From Micropterix aruncella (Eukaryota; Arthropoda; Insecta; Lepidoptera; Micropterigidae), in contig OX155957.1 of the NCBI GenBank assembly GCA_944548615.1, positions 1,056,275 to 1,120,274 on the forward strand: 64,000 bases of DNA, in the 5' to 3' direction. The translations under genes and the position numbers were made by a program. The notes beneath the pieces are model-generated. The model was given only the letters and a program-made list of their open reading frames with translations, had not been told where the DNA came from and did not search any database. Positions 1 through 10,137 of this stretch are shown here, in pieces; the stretch's first letter is position 1; each line of letters begins with the position of its first letter.

Positions 1-513
1 AAGTTTAAGAAACTAAGAAACTCCAGATATTTATTAGTAGAAACGGAAACAAAAGTTTAACCTTCAGGCCCCGATTCGCCGATATCGGCCACAACACGAT
101 TCAGTGTGACGGCACCGTTTTAATTTTATTTTAATTTAATTTGTTTTATTTTATTATGTTTTATTACGTTAATATGTTTCATTTTAATTATGGGTACAGT
201 GGTTTGGCAGTAATTAATGTTTTGGTGAAGCAGCGTCGTAATTCAATTTTTTTACAAATTTTTACTAAAACTTTTTGGGACACCAACTTGTTAATCGTCT
301 GAGGGGCCGAGGCCTAAGGGTTAAGAACCTAAGAAACTACAGATATTTATTAGAAGATATGGTAACAAAAGCTTAAGAAACTACAAATAATAATTAGTAG
401 AAGCGGAAACAAATGTTTAAGAAACTAAGAAACTGCAAATATTTATTAGTAGAAACGAATACAGAAGCTTATGAAACTGTAGATATTTATTAGTAGAAAC
501 GGAAACGAAAGTT
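1..513. repeat. Degenerate tandem repeat, unit about 53 bp, interrupted by a miniature element
   Basis: Units containing AAGAAACTAAGAAACT...ATATTTATTAGTAGAAACG recur at 1-60, about 321-372, 373-414, 415-468 and 469-513. The block between 61 and 320 is a separate insertion; removing it rejoins a unit exactly. Confidence 0.75.
61..320. mobile_element. Miniature TTAA-flanked (piggyBac-like) element
   Basis: 260 bp flanked by TTAA on both sides (57-60 and 321-324). The ends are inverted and related (CCTTCAGGCCCCG at the left; CCCTTAGGCCTCGG read inward from the right). TTAA target duplication and CC-starting ends are typical of piggyBac-type transposons. No transposase is present, so it would be non-autonomous. 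Confidence 0.6.
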
Positions 514-1096
514 TAATATTGCTGCTGTACCAACCAGTGTTGTGCCAAATGGCGATTTGACCGAATACCGAATATTTGACCAAAACCTGGCCAAAGGGCA
601 AAATATTCCAGCTGGTTTTATTCTCTAAAATTAAAATTACTCCTATAAGTGCGGAAAAAACAACATTTTATCAGCGACAACAGACACCGATACTAGTAGA
701 ATATACCAGGGCAAAAGTTGTCAAAGAGATAAATAAGAAAGCATTTCCACGAGAACCACGCATACCTGCAAGACACTGTGTTTAATAAGCATCTATACCG
801 GATGGGACTATTTCAAAAAGATCTGTGAAAGTTTTGCCTTGAAGAAGGATGGGACCGATACTAAGTAAGACAAGTTCTAGACCTTAGTCAGAAGAATGTA
901 TGGAAAGCACATCACTGGGTAGCGAACTGTGAGAAAACGGAGGCACAAAAGATCTGCGAAAATCGCATTGCAACCAGGGCTAATATGCCAAACGAATGAT
1001 ATTTCGGAAATTTCCCATAAAAGATGACATTTTACCGCCGATCAAACAACTGGCTCCGAGTCTACCATGATAAGTGTACATAATTATACCCTCGCG
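514..1096. other. Unassigned sequence
   Basis: One open frame of 69 codons (576-785) has no recognisable motif. I see no repeat shared with the rest of the window. This is downstream of the DFFA-like gene. Confidence 0.3.
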
Positions 1097-1099
1097 CGT

Positions 1100-1105
1100 T
1101 TTATT
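1100..1105 (-). terminator. Polyadenylation signal AATAAA of the DFFA-like gene
   Basis: AATAAA on the minus strand, about 90 bases after the stop codon at 1197. Position and sequence fit a normal 3' end. It could also be chance in AT-rich DNA. Confidence 0.5.
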
Positions 1106-1196
1106 CTTCGATGGTCATAATTTACTTGAAAAATTGTCTGTAAAAAAAATATAGTAACGGGGCCTACAAATGTTGAGGGGAGGTTTAAGGTCGCTT

Positions 1197-1308
1197 TTAG
1201 ACGCGCTCCTGCTTTGCCGGTGGTGAGGAGGTGCCGTTTGAGACACTCTGGTGGTACAGCTTCAGAAGTTCCATCGCATCCTCCGCCTGGCGTTTCTCCA
1301 AGAGAATC
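1197..1308 (-). CDS. DFFA: DFFA/ICAD-like protein, terminal coding exon
   Basis: A pyrimidine-rich tract ending TTCCTTTTTCAG (minus strand, AG at 1309-1310) is followed by an open segment. It begins with the single base that completes the codon left by the donor at 8510/8511 (CG + G = Arg). It encodes ILLEKRQAEDAMELLKLYHQ and then a short polar tail ending KQERV, with stop TAA at 1197-1199. The Leu/Glu-rich helix suits the C-terminal helical part of DFF-type proteins. The phase match, acceptor quality and nearby poly(A) signal together support one two-exon coding gene. An additional unseen exon inside the 7.2-kb intron is possible but is not needed for the frame. Confidence 0.72.
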
Positions 1309-1456
1309 CTGAAAAAGGAAAAATGCGTCAATTGCTTAATTACAGCAGTCGCCTGCTATAAATTTTATTCTGAAATCCACACTCGCATGTATTGGTGGCT
1401 ATCCAGGTACAGTTGACGAAAAATAATTATTCACAGCATTGAGTTGAGTCTCGGTA

Positions 1457-1493
1457 TATTTATTTATTTATTTATTTATTTATTTATTTTAAG
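1457..1493. repeat. (TATT)n microsatellite, probably a retroposon tail
   Basis: Eight or so TATT units, followed on the right by sequence resembling the 3' end of a minus-strand LINE. The stretch from here to 2150 holds only (TATG)n-type microsatellite sequence near 1720-1775 and nothing else I can name. Confidence 0.6.
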
Positions 1494-2159
1494 GAAAACC
1501 AACAGCCATATAAAATATTAAATAACAACTTAAATAATAAATGATAGCCAATAACAGGTTCTCACATATATTGTCAGCTTAGTATCAAAGCTTGCCAAAG
1601 TAATGAGAATGTAATCAGTAACTATTACAGTCAAGTGTTACCGGACAAAAAAGGAGCAACTTACTTATTTTGAAAGGAAAAAAAAAATGTAATGGATTTA
1701 AAAATTAATATTAATGGAATATATGTGTGTACGTATGTATATGTATGTGTGCATGTATATATGTATGTATATTAGTACCTACGTTAGTAACGCTTCTCAG
1801 ATACAGGATATATTCGGCCTAGTTGGGTAAGTGCTGAGCATGGTCATGTGAATATGAGTGGTTGTTTATGTGCAAAATAAACGTGGTGTGATCATTTTAG
1901 GCATTTTGACATTTTTGTTATGTTTGAAATAAATAAATAAATAAAATATAAATAAATATGTTTAGATGTCAGAAAAAAATCAGTGTTTCTTTATTTCACA
2001 ATTATTGCAGTGGTGCTAATCGGCCCGCTGAATATATTTATAGGAGCTGTGATGACATCAGAAGACCTAAACCTTTAACAAGTGACTGTGGCGCCGATTT
2101 TCAAGTTTATTTTGATTTCATAGAAGGAAGGAAGGGAAGTAATCTGTTATATTGCACAA

Positions 2160-2295
2160 CTAGAGCTGTCAACTACAATGGGCGAACCCGTCACCTCAGG
2201 AAGTTTTAACGAAATATGATCGTTCTGTCTCCCATAAGCGCATAAGACTTAGGACAAAACAGTCCACCGTCAAGCTCCGCCACATGTCCTTAACT
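2160..2295 (-). repeat. Family A dispersed repeat, partial
   Basis: Begins at the GTCAACTACAATGGGCGAAC end of family A and continues through CGTTCTGTCTCCC and ACTTAGGACAAAACAGTCC before it is lost. Read in the same direction as the copies at 35590 and 54096. Strand is relative to the full copy at 15478. Confidence 0.7.
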
Positions 2296-2514
2296 TGAAC
2301 AGTGCGCATGAGCGTACTAGGACGGTCGCTAAAAAAGCCAGAGAGATGCGTCTACCAAGTTATAAAAAAACTACCTAAGAGGGTAGTTATCAGAGAAAGA
2401 TCTCTGCTTAATCTTGAGTTTAAAGAGGTTAATGTGGAGATTTCTCGTATTTTAATATACATTAAGAATATTTTACTCTGGAGCATACTGATTACTGTGC
2501 AAAAAATTATTTTA

Positions 2515-2665
2515 GCCATTATTACATTACATTCATATCCAATTGGCGAATTTGCTCCTAAACGTGTCACAACATACTATAGGTAGTAATATACAAGCTT
2601 CTTTAAGTAATAGGTAGGTATTACAAACTTTTTGCATGATACGCATTTGCGTATCTTACTGATTT
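2515..2665. repeat. Repeat fragment shared with 53950-54095
   Basis: Contains ATCCAATTGGCGAATT, then a variable part and a TTTTTGCATGATACG-type segment. The matching copy at 53950 sits directly beside family A, as this one nearly does. Confidence 0.55.
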
Positions 2666-2789
2666 GAAAGACAAATAGAACACCTAAGTGGATCCAATCG
2701 TAACTGAATAGAATAATGAAAAATAATTGGGAGTTATTATAATTAGATCATATAAACAGTCAAAATATAAAAAAACAATAGTTAAAATA

Positions 2790-3290
2790 AAAAAACCATA
2801 TATTCATAATACAAATATTCATGAGCTTGAATCCATCATAAAATCAAATAAGTTAGAGATTGTACTAATATCAGAGTCTCACTCCACTATAAGAAGTTCT
2901 CCCCGTATTAGAGGGTTTAATATCTACCATACTCTTCACCCTGATGGCGGAGCCCATGCAGGAACTGCTCTGTTCATTAGATCATCTCTAAAACACACAC
3001 TTGCTGAGTCTTACCCAAGCACCCACCTGCAAGCTACCACTGTTAGGCTTGAAGATCGTGCAGGGCCTGTCACTATCTTCAGTATACTGTCCCCCAAAAC
3101 ACAAAATAACGTCAAACATGTTTATGGACTATTTTAAAACTCTAGGCCATAGATTTATCGCAGATGGAGACTTTCTGGGGATCTCGTTTTACTGTCAATC
3201 GAGCTGAAGAACTTTTTAGATATATTAAACTTACATCCATTTGTCAACTGGTGACCCCACATCACACTGTGATTTTAACAATTTTGTTAT
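2790..3290 (+). pseudogene. Jockey-like LINE, decayed endonuclease domain
   Basis: Remains of the APE-type endonuclease at the start of ORF2. Visible pieces are IHELESIIKSNKLEIVLISE, RGFNIYHTLHPDGGAHAG and LFIRSSLKHTLAESY, then after a frame change YCPPKHKI and YFKTLGHRFIADGDF. The enzyme nicks target DNA for retrotransposition. At least one frameshift near 3085 and loss of the catalytic GDFN context show it is dead. The reverse transcriptase is absent. Confidence 0.8.
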
Positions 3291-3443
3291 AATTTACTGC
3301 CAAAATATTGTCACTCTATTGCAAGATGAGATAACGGGCTTGCTTGGTCTTCTTTTACATTAATATATTAAAAATTAAGATTTTTATCAAAACATTACTT
3401 TAACACGTTTATAAAACCCTATTTTAAGACATAATACCCTTAA

Positions 3444-3749
3444 CCCTTGGAGTAAATGGGTATTTTCATGGATGCATCTGTCTCTTTTGCAGGATTTTCG
3501 GCGACATTGACCTTAAAGTACTATAACTACGAAACTACTACACCAATCATAAAAAGAACAACTGCACAATGATTGCATTGAAATTTCGAATATAGAATAT
3601 TGAAATATCATTTTGTAAAACAATTAGATAATTATGAATAAATATGAGAACGTCAAAGAAGTGAAAAAAACGCGGAACCAGATCTGGTCGTATCATACTC
3701 AACGGATAATTGTTTCACAACCAGATTTGGTCGTATCATACTCAACGGG
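3444..3749. mobile_element. Miniature piggyBac-like element, TTAA-flanked
   Basis: 306 bp between TTAA at 3440-3443 and 3750-3753. Terminal inverted repeats are CCCTTGGAGTA (left) and CCCGTTGAGTA (right, read inward). A second internal copy of the right subterminal motif (GGTCGTATCATACTCAACGG) lies at about 3686-3706. No coding capacity. Related internal sequence occurs in the elements at 49342 and near 51180. Confidence 0.75.
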
Positions 3750-3753
3750 TTAA

Positions 3754-4551
3754 AGACTACTCCCAGAAGTAGAAGATACTTAAATATACCCATAATAACT
3801 TGATTTTGAAATAATTTTATGTACTTAGGGGGGAAGTCTGATTTAGAAAGCCAAAAAAAACTTTTTACGCATAAAATTTAAACACAATTTTCCCAAAACC
3901 ATATTTTTCAGTTTTGCACCAGTGATTAATAAAAAAACTACTTGACGGATCGAGTTGTTCCAAAAAAAAATTAAAGGTTATTAAATTCTCTTCTATATGA
4001 AGTAAAAAAATCTGAAAAAAATGTTTTTAGATATTTTTTACTAGTTAAACACAACATTTTTGGGCAGAAATCGATTTTATTTCTTGTCTTTGAAAAATTA
4101 TAAAAAATATAAATTTTAGTTATGTTTTTTAGTTCATCTACAAAATATAATTAAGTGACAATTTATATCTTAGCATATTCTTTTTGTTTCCGACAAAATT
4201 ACGCTCGCTATTACAGGTGCAAGCAGATACCATCATTTCTGCAGTGGTAGAAACATTTGCAATTTAATATATCAAAAAACTTTTTAATACTATTACAAAA
4301 AGTATTATTATCTTCCAAATGTTAATTAAACTGACATAAAACAAACATGAATAGATTTCAACTTTATGTAAAAGAAAACCGTGACAAACATGTTTTTTTT
4401 TGGTCTTCTAAACCAGGTTCCCCTCTTGAGAAGGAAAAGAAGGTAGTTTTTTATAACATGGGATTCCTATGTCTTTTTTTTACGAGCGTCCCTAGTACGT
4501 GGCCGCCACACTATTCAGTTTAATGACCAAGCAACCAACAGAATAACAAAT
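3754..4551. other. AT-rich stretch without recognised feature
   Basis: Very A/T-rich intron sequence with many homopolymer runs. No ORF, hairpin or shared repeat stands out. Confidence 0.4.
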
Positions 4552-5160
4552 ACAAGAAAGCTGCCATGGAATTCATGGACCGTGGTCAGCACTATTAATT
4601 ACACTTCTGGGGAGTGGGCGGTGGATTCCGGGCTAAAGACCGGCTGTGGTAGCTTTAGCATAGTTGTCTTGTCACATGTGAGAGTTCGTTCACCTTACCA
4701 CCCATTCAACCCCCACCCCTTCACTTTGAAGTCATAAAATTTGAGCTGCAGAATCGCAGCTTTAGATATTTATTCTTCGAAGCAGTTAATTTTGCTAGAG
4801 ACCAACATTTTAGAGAAAGAAACAGATTTTGCTGGCAAGCCACTAGTGCCAACTTCCAGTGGTGAACAGTAAAGCCGTTCATGGTGACGGCATTTGCAAG
4901 ATTGTGGTATTTATTTAGTTCATACTCCCCATTGAACCATAAATTTTACGATGAGGGCCATCCTCCGAGGAGCAAAGTATCTGGATGGAGGGCTGTGTAT
5001 CCGAGACTTTGATACTGCTGATACAGCACCAGGGAAATGATACTGCTTAGAGACCGGATCGGTCTCCAGAATCCAGTATGAAGCCTTTCCCGACTATTGA
5101 GAAAGGTTTTGGTGTGGAATTTTTGTGCGTTTCGAGAGCCAGAAATTAGCAAGATGTTTA
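4552..5160 (-). pseudogene. RLE-type LINE, 3' fragment (second copy)
   Basis: Same element as at 7509-8460 in the opposite orientation. Its 3' UTR (4552-4730) matches the one after 8285, including CCGGAATCCACC and ATTCCATGGCAGCT. Coding remnants upstream read YQSLGYTALHPD, equivalent to the SLGCTALRPD stretch of the other copy, with frameshifts around it. Confidence 0.78.
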
Positions 5161-5275
5161 CTTTTGCCAGGCAAATATTAAAATATTATACTATGTGACC
5201 GGCAGAGTGATCTTTGCCCTAATGAGTGATTTTCCTGCTGAGAAATTCAAAATGACTATTGGGGTAATAAAGGGA

Positions 5276-5605
5276 GGTATAGTATGGCCGCGGTTATCCG
5301 AGCCTCGATTAACCGAGATCCGGGTTAACAGAGGTCAAAAAGGCCTCAGTCAGGCCATATTTTTACCCCCCAACGTCACCCCTCTACTCCAATTTAACAA
5401 TGCAGTACTGCATTTTATAATTTATGTATGTATTGTGGTACATTTTAAACTGACTACCTTTACATATGTAATAGATGTATTCTTTTACTTCATTGACTAA
5501 GTTTTGACTAAGAGTCGGTGTTATCCAAGTTTTCGATTATCCGAGGTAACCTTGGTCCACATTACCTTGGATAAGCGAGGTCCTATTAGTATATGTATAG
5601 TTGTT
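5276..5605. mobile_element. Tigger/pogo-like miniature element
   Basis: Both ends carry the GGTTATCCGAG / GGATAAGCGAGGTCCTA inverted repeats seen in pogo-Tigger elements, plus internal repetitions of TTAACCGAG and ATTATCCGAGG. About 320 bp long with no transposase, so it would be non-autonomous. Superfamily assignment rests on the ends only. Confidence 0.55.
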
Positions 5606-5856
5606 TCAATATAACGACTAACTATTAATAATCACGAAGACATTCTTCATCGGTTTGTTATTTGAGGAAATTTTTTGAATGCATATTTTCTTTGTAAACA
5701 AGACTTTTACTTGAATTGGTGGAAAACCCATTGGGCCTCAGAAATCACCCCTCAAGAATTATTGACATAATTAACTTGGGCCTAAGGCCTCTTGTCTACA
5801 CACTTTTTTTGCAGTGAAAATCTATGGTTATTTTGCCGTGTCTAGGCACAATCATT

Positions 5857-5962
5857 AGTGTTGTATGGATCACTATGGAAACTTGTCCATGGACAAGGCG
5901 GAAAAACGGACAGCGCCGCCACGTGTCTGTGGACAAGCTTCCATAGTGATCCATACGACACT
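5857..5962. repeat. Perfect-stem inverted repeat (short palindromic element)
   Basis: Arms 5857-5889 and 5930-5962 are almost exact reverse complements (TATGGATCACTATGGAA / TTCCATAGTGATCCATA). The 40-base loop contains CGGAAAAACGGACAGC. It may be the core of a larger miniature element, since weaker symmetry continues outward (TCTAGGCAC at 5841, GGGCCTAGATA at 5970). Confidence 0.7.
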
Positions 5963-6394
5963 GACGACCGGGCCTAGATACGACATAAAGATCACAGGCA
6001 TAAAGATCAGTCCGAGTATCTCACTAGGAAGAACTATCCTCTATCTAGCTCTATTTGACTACCACTTTGTGACTATTATATTTTTTTTTTCTGTGACAAT
6101 TTTTAGAAACCTTAGAAAATTTATTTATATATGATATTATGTTTATATAGTATATAGGTTAAGTATATTTTATTATTTATTAATTTTAATAATTTCAAAT
6201 TTTTGTGATTTTTATTAAATATTTATATTTTTTTTCATTTTAGTTATAATTGCCATAAAAAAAATTCTTCTTTTAAACAGGTATGACATTTGGCCTTCTT
6301 TTACTATATTTGCCCTGGAACAAGTTATCACTTAGTTGGGCTGCATGGGATCGATCATCACATATAAGCGTGCACAACTTGCTGTGGGTTTATT

Positions 6395-6785
6395 ATATTT
6401 ATATGTGACTGCCCAACAAAAGAAGTGTAATGTGTTTAGGATTCAACTATGTATGTTTTCCGTTTCTTTATTCCACTATAACTTCTAAACGCCCGAACCG
6501 ATTTAGAAGAATGTGGTATTGTTAGAAACGTTATGCCATCCGGAGTGTCAAATATCAAGTAAATAGTTGTCTAAATGTTCAAATCTCCAAATGTAATAAA
6601 TTACCATGAATATATCGTGTTTAGTGTCAAATAAAACGTCTGATTGAGTACATTCCGAAAATATATATGTATCAATATGGATAAATACATAAACTACAAA
6701 TATTTCATTAAAAAAAAAACAAAAAATACTTAGTGTTTACTTTTTGTAATGGCTGTCATATTTTTTATTCCTTTTAATATAGTAA
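6395..6785 (+). repeat. Family B interspersed repeat
   Basis: Begins TGACTGCCCAACAAAA and contains TATGTATGTTTTCCGTTTC, CTATAACTTCTAAACGC and TGAGTACATTCCGAAAATAT. It ends near TTTTTATTCC. Other copies lie at 18813-19160 (+), 32820-34085 (-) and 54690-55115 (-). No ORF; class unknown. Confidence 0.75.
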
Positions 6786-7229
6786 TAATAATAATAAAAA
6801 GCTTTATTCGTACGAAAAGGCGAGCTTATTGCCTGCTAGCAATATTTTAGAGCTTACCTATATTACTTGTTAAGTGAAATGTTATTTCTTGTTATTAAAT
6901 ATTACTTACGTTTCTTTGTTTCTACTCTTTATTGTGAAATCACAATGGGCGGGTTTATTGTCATATGACAATCTCTTACAACCAACCCTACTATGACTTG
7001 TTTATATGTATGTGTGCGTGTAACAAGTGTGTAAGTGTGTGTCTTGTTATTGCATTCGATCGACAGAATTGAAAATGCGATTCCGTTAATTTTATCCTAA
7101 CGGAAAATGGTGACCTAGTCAGGAACGTTTTATGTTCCGCTTGTTGCTAACTGGTATTATACCCTTGCCATAATAAATCCGTCAACCACTGGAACAACAC
7201 GCCAAGTTTGAATCATTCCAAAGCGCTAA

Positions 7230-7505
7230 TTAAGGCTTACGGAGACGGCGGCCTTATCGCTAAATAGGAACAATCTACGCATACTGGTGAGGGCGCTCAC
7301 GGGGCATTGTGGCCTGAACAACCACATGTACAACCTCAAGCTCCGGGACACGAAAATATGCAGGTTCTGATAAGGGGCAGAGGAAACTCCCCTGCACCTC
7401 ATGTGCAAGTGTGGCCCGCTGATGCGTAAAAAATACACCCACTTGGGGGTTCCCACAAGCCTGTTGCGGTTCTTAAATGACACGAGGCTTAGCACAGAAC
7501 TATAG
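7230..7505 (+). pseudogene. LINE ORF2 C-terminal zinc-knuckle fragment
   Basis: The plus strand reads NNHMYNLKLRDTKICRF, then two stops, then GAEETPLHLMCKCGPLMRK and the tail THLGVP. This is the Cys/His knuckle (C...H...C...C) that ends ORF2 of RNase H-bearing LINEs. Two in-frame stops replace the second cysteine region, so it is inactive. It abuts the RLE-type copy. Confidence 0.65.
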
Positions 7506-7508
7506 TGG

Positions 7509-8460
7509 GTGGCGAACACAATAGATCAGCAATGGTCGCAGTGTTACAAGGCTCATAAAGACCTTAGAAAAGCCCCACACAACAAACAAAAATTTAAAAA
7601 AAATATGCTTGTTGCAAACTGTTGTTGTAGCAACACCCCTTGCACAGCTAGATATATTCTAGCTGGCTGCAAGGTGGCCTTGGATCAAGGACGGTACACT
7701 TACCGCCACGACAAAGTCCTTGCTGTTATTCGCGAGGTACTTAGCCTCTCAGTGGCTCGTGCCAACAAGGGTTTGACAGTATCATCCAAACCCCCAATAC
7801 AGTTTGTGCGGGTTGGCTCTAAAGGCAAAAATCATCTCACTGCAAAACCTTTCTCAATAATCGAGAAAGCTTCAGATTGGATTATGGAGGTCGATTCGGT
7901 CTCTAAGCAGTATAAATTCTCTGAAAGTCTCGGATGCACAGCCCTGCGTCCAGATATAACTCTTTACTCTCTATCTCGGAAGATGGTCCTTATCGTAGAG
8001 TTAACTGTTCCATGGGAATCAAATATCCCAAAAGACCACGAGTACAAATTAAATAAATACCATGACCTCGCAAATGCCGTCACCCGGAACGGCTTCACTG
8101 TTCACCTTCACGCGGTGGAAGTAGGCGCTCGTGGCCTGCCAGCTAAATCTTTGTTTCACCTTTTTAAAGATCTTGGTCTCTCCAGGAAAATAACCAACTC
8201 CTTTCTAGAAAAATTATCTAAAACCGCGATTTCTGCATCTCAAATTCTATGGCTTCGAAGGGGGAGTGAATGGGTGGTAAGGTGAACGCTCACATGTGGC
8301 AAGACAGCTGTCCTAAACCTACCACCGCCGGTCGTAAGTCCGGAATCCACCCTTCACCTCCCAGAAGTGTAATAATTATATATGATGGGCCCGATTTTTG
8401 GTCGGTGAATTCCATGGCAGCTCCGTTTGTATTTTATTTATTGCCATAATAAATAAATAA
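7509..8460 (+). pseudogene. RLE-type (R2/R4-like) LINE: C-terminal endonuclease plus 3' UTR
   Basis: A 258-codon open frame (7509-8285) followed by its 3' UTR. A Cys-rich knuckle lies at residues 38-54 (CCCSNTPC...GC), the RHD motif at 66-68, and a PD-(D/E)XK-type nuclease signature at 148-164 (PD, 14 residues, E in LIVELTVP), followed by a YKLNKYHDL stretch. This order matches the restriction-like endonuclease of R2/R4/NeSL-group non-LTR elements, which nicks the target site. The reverse transcriptase is missing, so it is a 5'-truncated copy. The 258-codon frame is open. The first Met is not a natural start. The 3' end runs into (AATA)n near 8445. Confidence 0.78.
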
Positions 8461-8510
8461 ATAAACCTGGTGGCAATGCCATAATTAATAAATCATATGC
8501 AATTACTAAC

Positions 8511-8986
8511 CGTCCAGACGCTTCCTTCAGTTGTTCCAAGAATATCTTGTTTTCCTTTTCAGGGACGATATCAGCGAGGCTTTCCGGGTCCATATCAGAG
8601 AGCAGCTCGAGATCCGTTCCGCCTAACAGAGAAATATGGCAAATGTTGTGCTGCAGCCCTTTTATCAAATTAGCTACCTGACTCTTCTCGACGGAGGAAG
8701 CGTCGGTTTGATCTATGGATATTTGGTACAGCGGACGGTTCACCGCCCATTTTTCACTGCCGTGCAGTATCATAAGAGTGGTATCCGGCTCTAGCGTTGC
8801 AAAGTATTCCTCGTCGTCAACTTCCGTGCCGTCGCACTCTAAAACGATCGTGAGGTTCTCAGCGGGGAGGGCCATTCTATCCGGCACCTTCGACAAGAGA
8901 TCGTTCAGCGAGGCTGCGACAACACCTTTGCGCTTGTCCCGATTCACATCGCAGATTTTGTACGGTTTCCCACTGTCTTCCTCCAT
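8511..8986 (-). CDS. DFFA: DFFA/ICAD-like (Drep-1-like) protein, coding exon 1 with CIDE-N domain
   Basis: Proteins of this family are chaperone-inhibitors of the caspase-activated DNase CAD and act in apoptotic DNA fragmentation. The exon encodes a CIDE-N domain at about residues 7-80: it opens KPYKICDVNRDKRKG, carries the acidic LECDGTEVDDEEYF stretch, and closes TLMILHGSEKW. An acidic, helix-rich part follows (LGGTDLELLSDMDPESLADI). No CAD-type nuclease domain is present, so it is a DFFA rather than a DFFB homologue. I chose ATG 8984-8986; the frame extends 15 bases upstream without another ATG, and a polypyrimidine-AG just upstream could be a 5' UTR intron acceptor. The exon ends after two bases of a codon at a GTTAGT donor (8510 downward). 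It continues at 1308. The joined protein is 195 residues, shorter than the human and fly relatives I know. The family is well supported; exact orthology among insect Drep proteins is not settled. Confidence 0.8.
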
Positions 8987-9039
8987 ATTACACTGGATCA
9001 AAACAAAAGCTTGCGAAAATTAGGTTAGTTGGATGTCAA

Positions 9040-9350
9040 CAATGAAAGTAGGCCAAACTCCCCGCGGGCGGTTTCTTGCGTAGAGAACGAAACGGTCGCT
9101 TTTGTCCGCCTTTGAGAGGGAAGTTTTAATAAATGACGCGAGTTTCGGATGCAGCGGGTACAACGCCCATCGACGGGACGTCAGTCGGCGCAGATGCAGC
9201 GGATTCGAAGAGGCGGCACGGCGAACGCCCGCTTTTCACGACTAGCAGGCGAACACAGAGGCTGCGACGGGCGGGCGGACGAGAAGACAATAGGGCGGGC
9301 GGATCGACAGAGTTGCCCAATCTCGAATCTACGATTCCCAACAATAAATT
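9040..9350 (-). promoter_or_regulatory. GC/CpG-rich promoter or 5' UTR region of the DFFA-like gene
   Basis: A stretch much richer in G, C and CpG than its surroundings lies directly upstream of the coding exon on the minus strand, as expected for a promoter or first non-coding exon. No TATA box is obvious. Short overlapping frames on both strands (about 70 codons) look like by-products of the base composition. Confidence 0.4.
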
Positions 9351-9359
9351 AATTTAAAC

Positions 9360-9656
9360 AAAACAGAAAATAAACACAAAAACTAAAAAAACTCCAGCAC
9401 TAACGATAGATCGATGACAATCGAATGACAACTGACAGTTCCTTTTTTTTTTGGGAAATTCAAATTTATATGACGTCTTATTTCGCAATAATACCTATTG
9501 GCCAGTCAGTTGTCTTTCTTTGGGGCAAGTAAACTGAAGGGTTACGAGGAAAAACGTCAACTGCACAATGTCAACTTTTTGAAAATTTTTGCTCAAAATA
9601 TAACATTTTAGCCAGCATTTGCTGGAGAAAAAAATATTTTAACTAGATATTGGCGT
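9360..9656. other. Upstream flank of the DFFA-like gene, no feature recognised
   Basis: AT-rich sequence with short A and T runs; nothing conserved with other parts of the window. Confidence 0.35.
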
Positions 9657-9660
9657 TTAA

Positions 9661-9867
9661 CCCTTATAAGCCATGGGTATGAAACTCACGACGGCATGTT
9701 TTCAACCTTCGAAATTTTCTTTGTAGGGGGTGTTAGTGCACGCATACTGGTGGTTTATTCAATGAAGGCGACCTTTTTCGCATATAATTACATAAATATG
9801 GAGATCGGCCACCCGCGAGTTGTCGCAATGGAAAAGCCACCGATCGGCGGTATTAGCATTCCAGCGG
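9661..9867. mobile_element. Possible TTAA-flanked miniature element
   Basis: 207 bp between TTAA at 9657-9660 and 9868-9871. Ends read CCCTTATAAGCCATG at the left and CCGCTGGAATGC inward from the right; this is only weakly symmetrical. Supported mainly by the flanking TTAA and by similar elements elsewhere in the window. Confidence 0.4.
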
Positions 9868-10036
9868 TTAAATAGGTATTTGTCAGTTTTTATAAAAAAA
9901 CGAGTCATAAACACTCGGATATATAGGTGTAGGTTAAGTTAGTTGAAATAATTAGTCAAAAACACTTATACGACAGTAGGGTAGATAAGCAAGTTGTTTA
10001 AAAAAAATGTCAGACTTAAAGTTCAGATATACTAAT

Positions 10037-10137
10037 AAGCGTCATTCTGTCTCCCCGTAATATTTCTGCCTATATAAAAAATGCGATAGATAGTAGTGAT
10101 AAATGAATATTATTGTTGTTATCATTTAATAAATTAA
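10037..10137 (+). repeat. Family F repeat, left part
   Basis: Matches 37898-38005 of the uninterrupted copy (ATTCTGTCTCCCCGTAATAT, GATAGATAGTAGTGATAAAT). It is split from its right part (12494-12660) by the 2.36-kb transposon. Confidence 0.75.

Larger units (their letters stand above)
1309..8510 (-). other. Large intron of the DFFA-like gene, filled with mobile elements
   Basis: Bounded by the GTTAGT donor at 8510 and the CAG acceptor at 1309. The interior holds non-LTR fragments in both orientations, a Tigger-like element, a TTAA-bounded miniature element and family A and B repeats. None of these leaves an open frame that needs to be part of the host mRNA. Confidence 0.65.

Noticed and set aside
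7226..7519. 97-codon minus-strand ORF
   Set aside because: Antisense to the LINE knuckle fragment.
8715..9023. 102-codon plus-strand ORF
   Set aside because: Antisense shadow of the CIDE-N exon.
9126..9357. Three overlapping ORFs of 67-74 codons
   Set aside because: By-products of GC-rich promoter-like DNA, with no motif.
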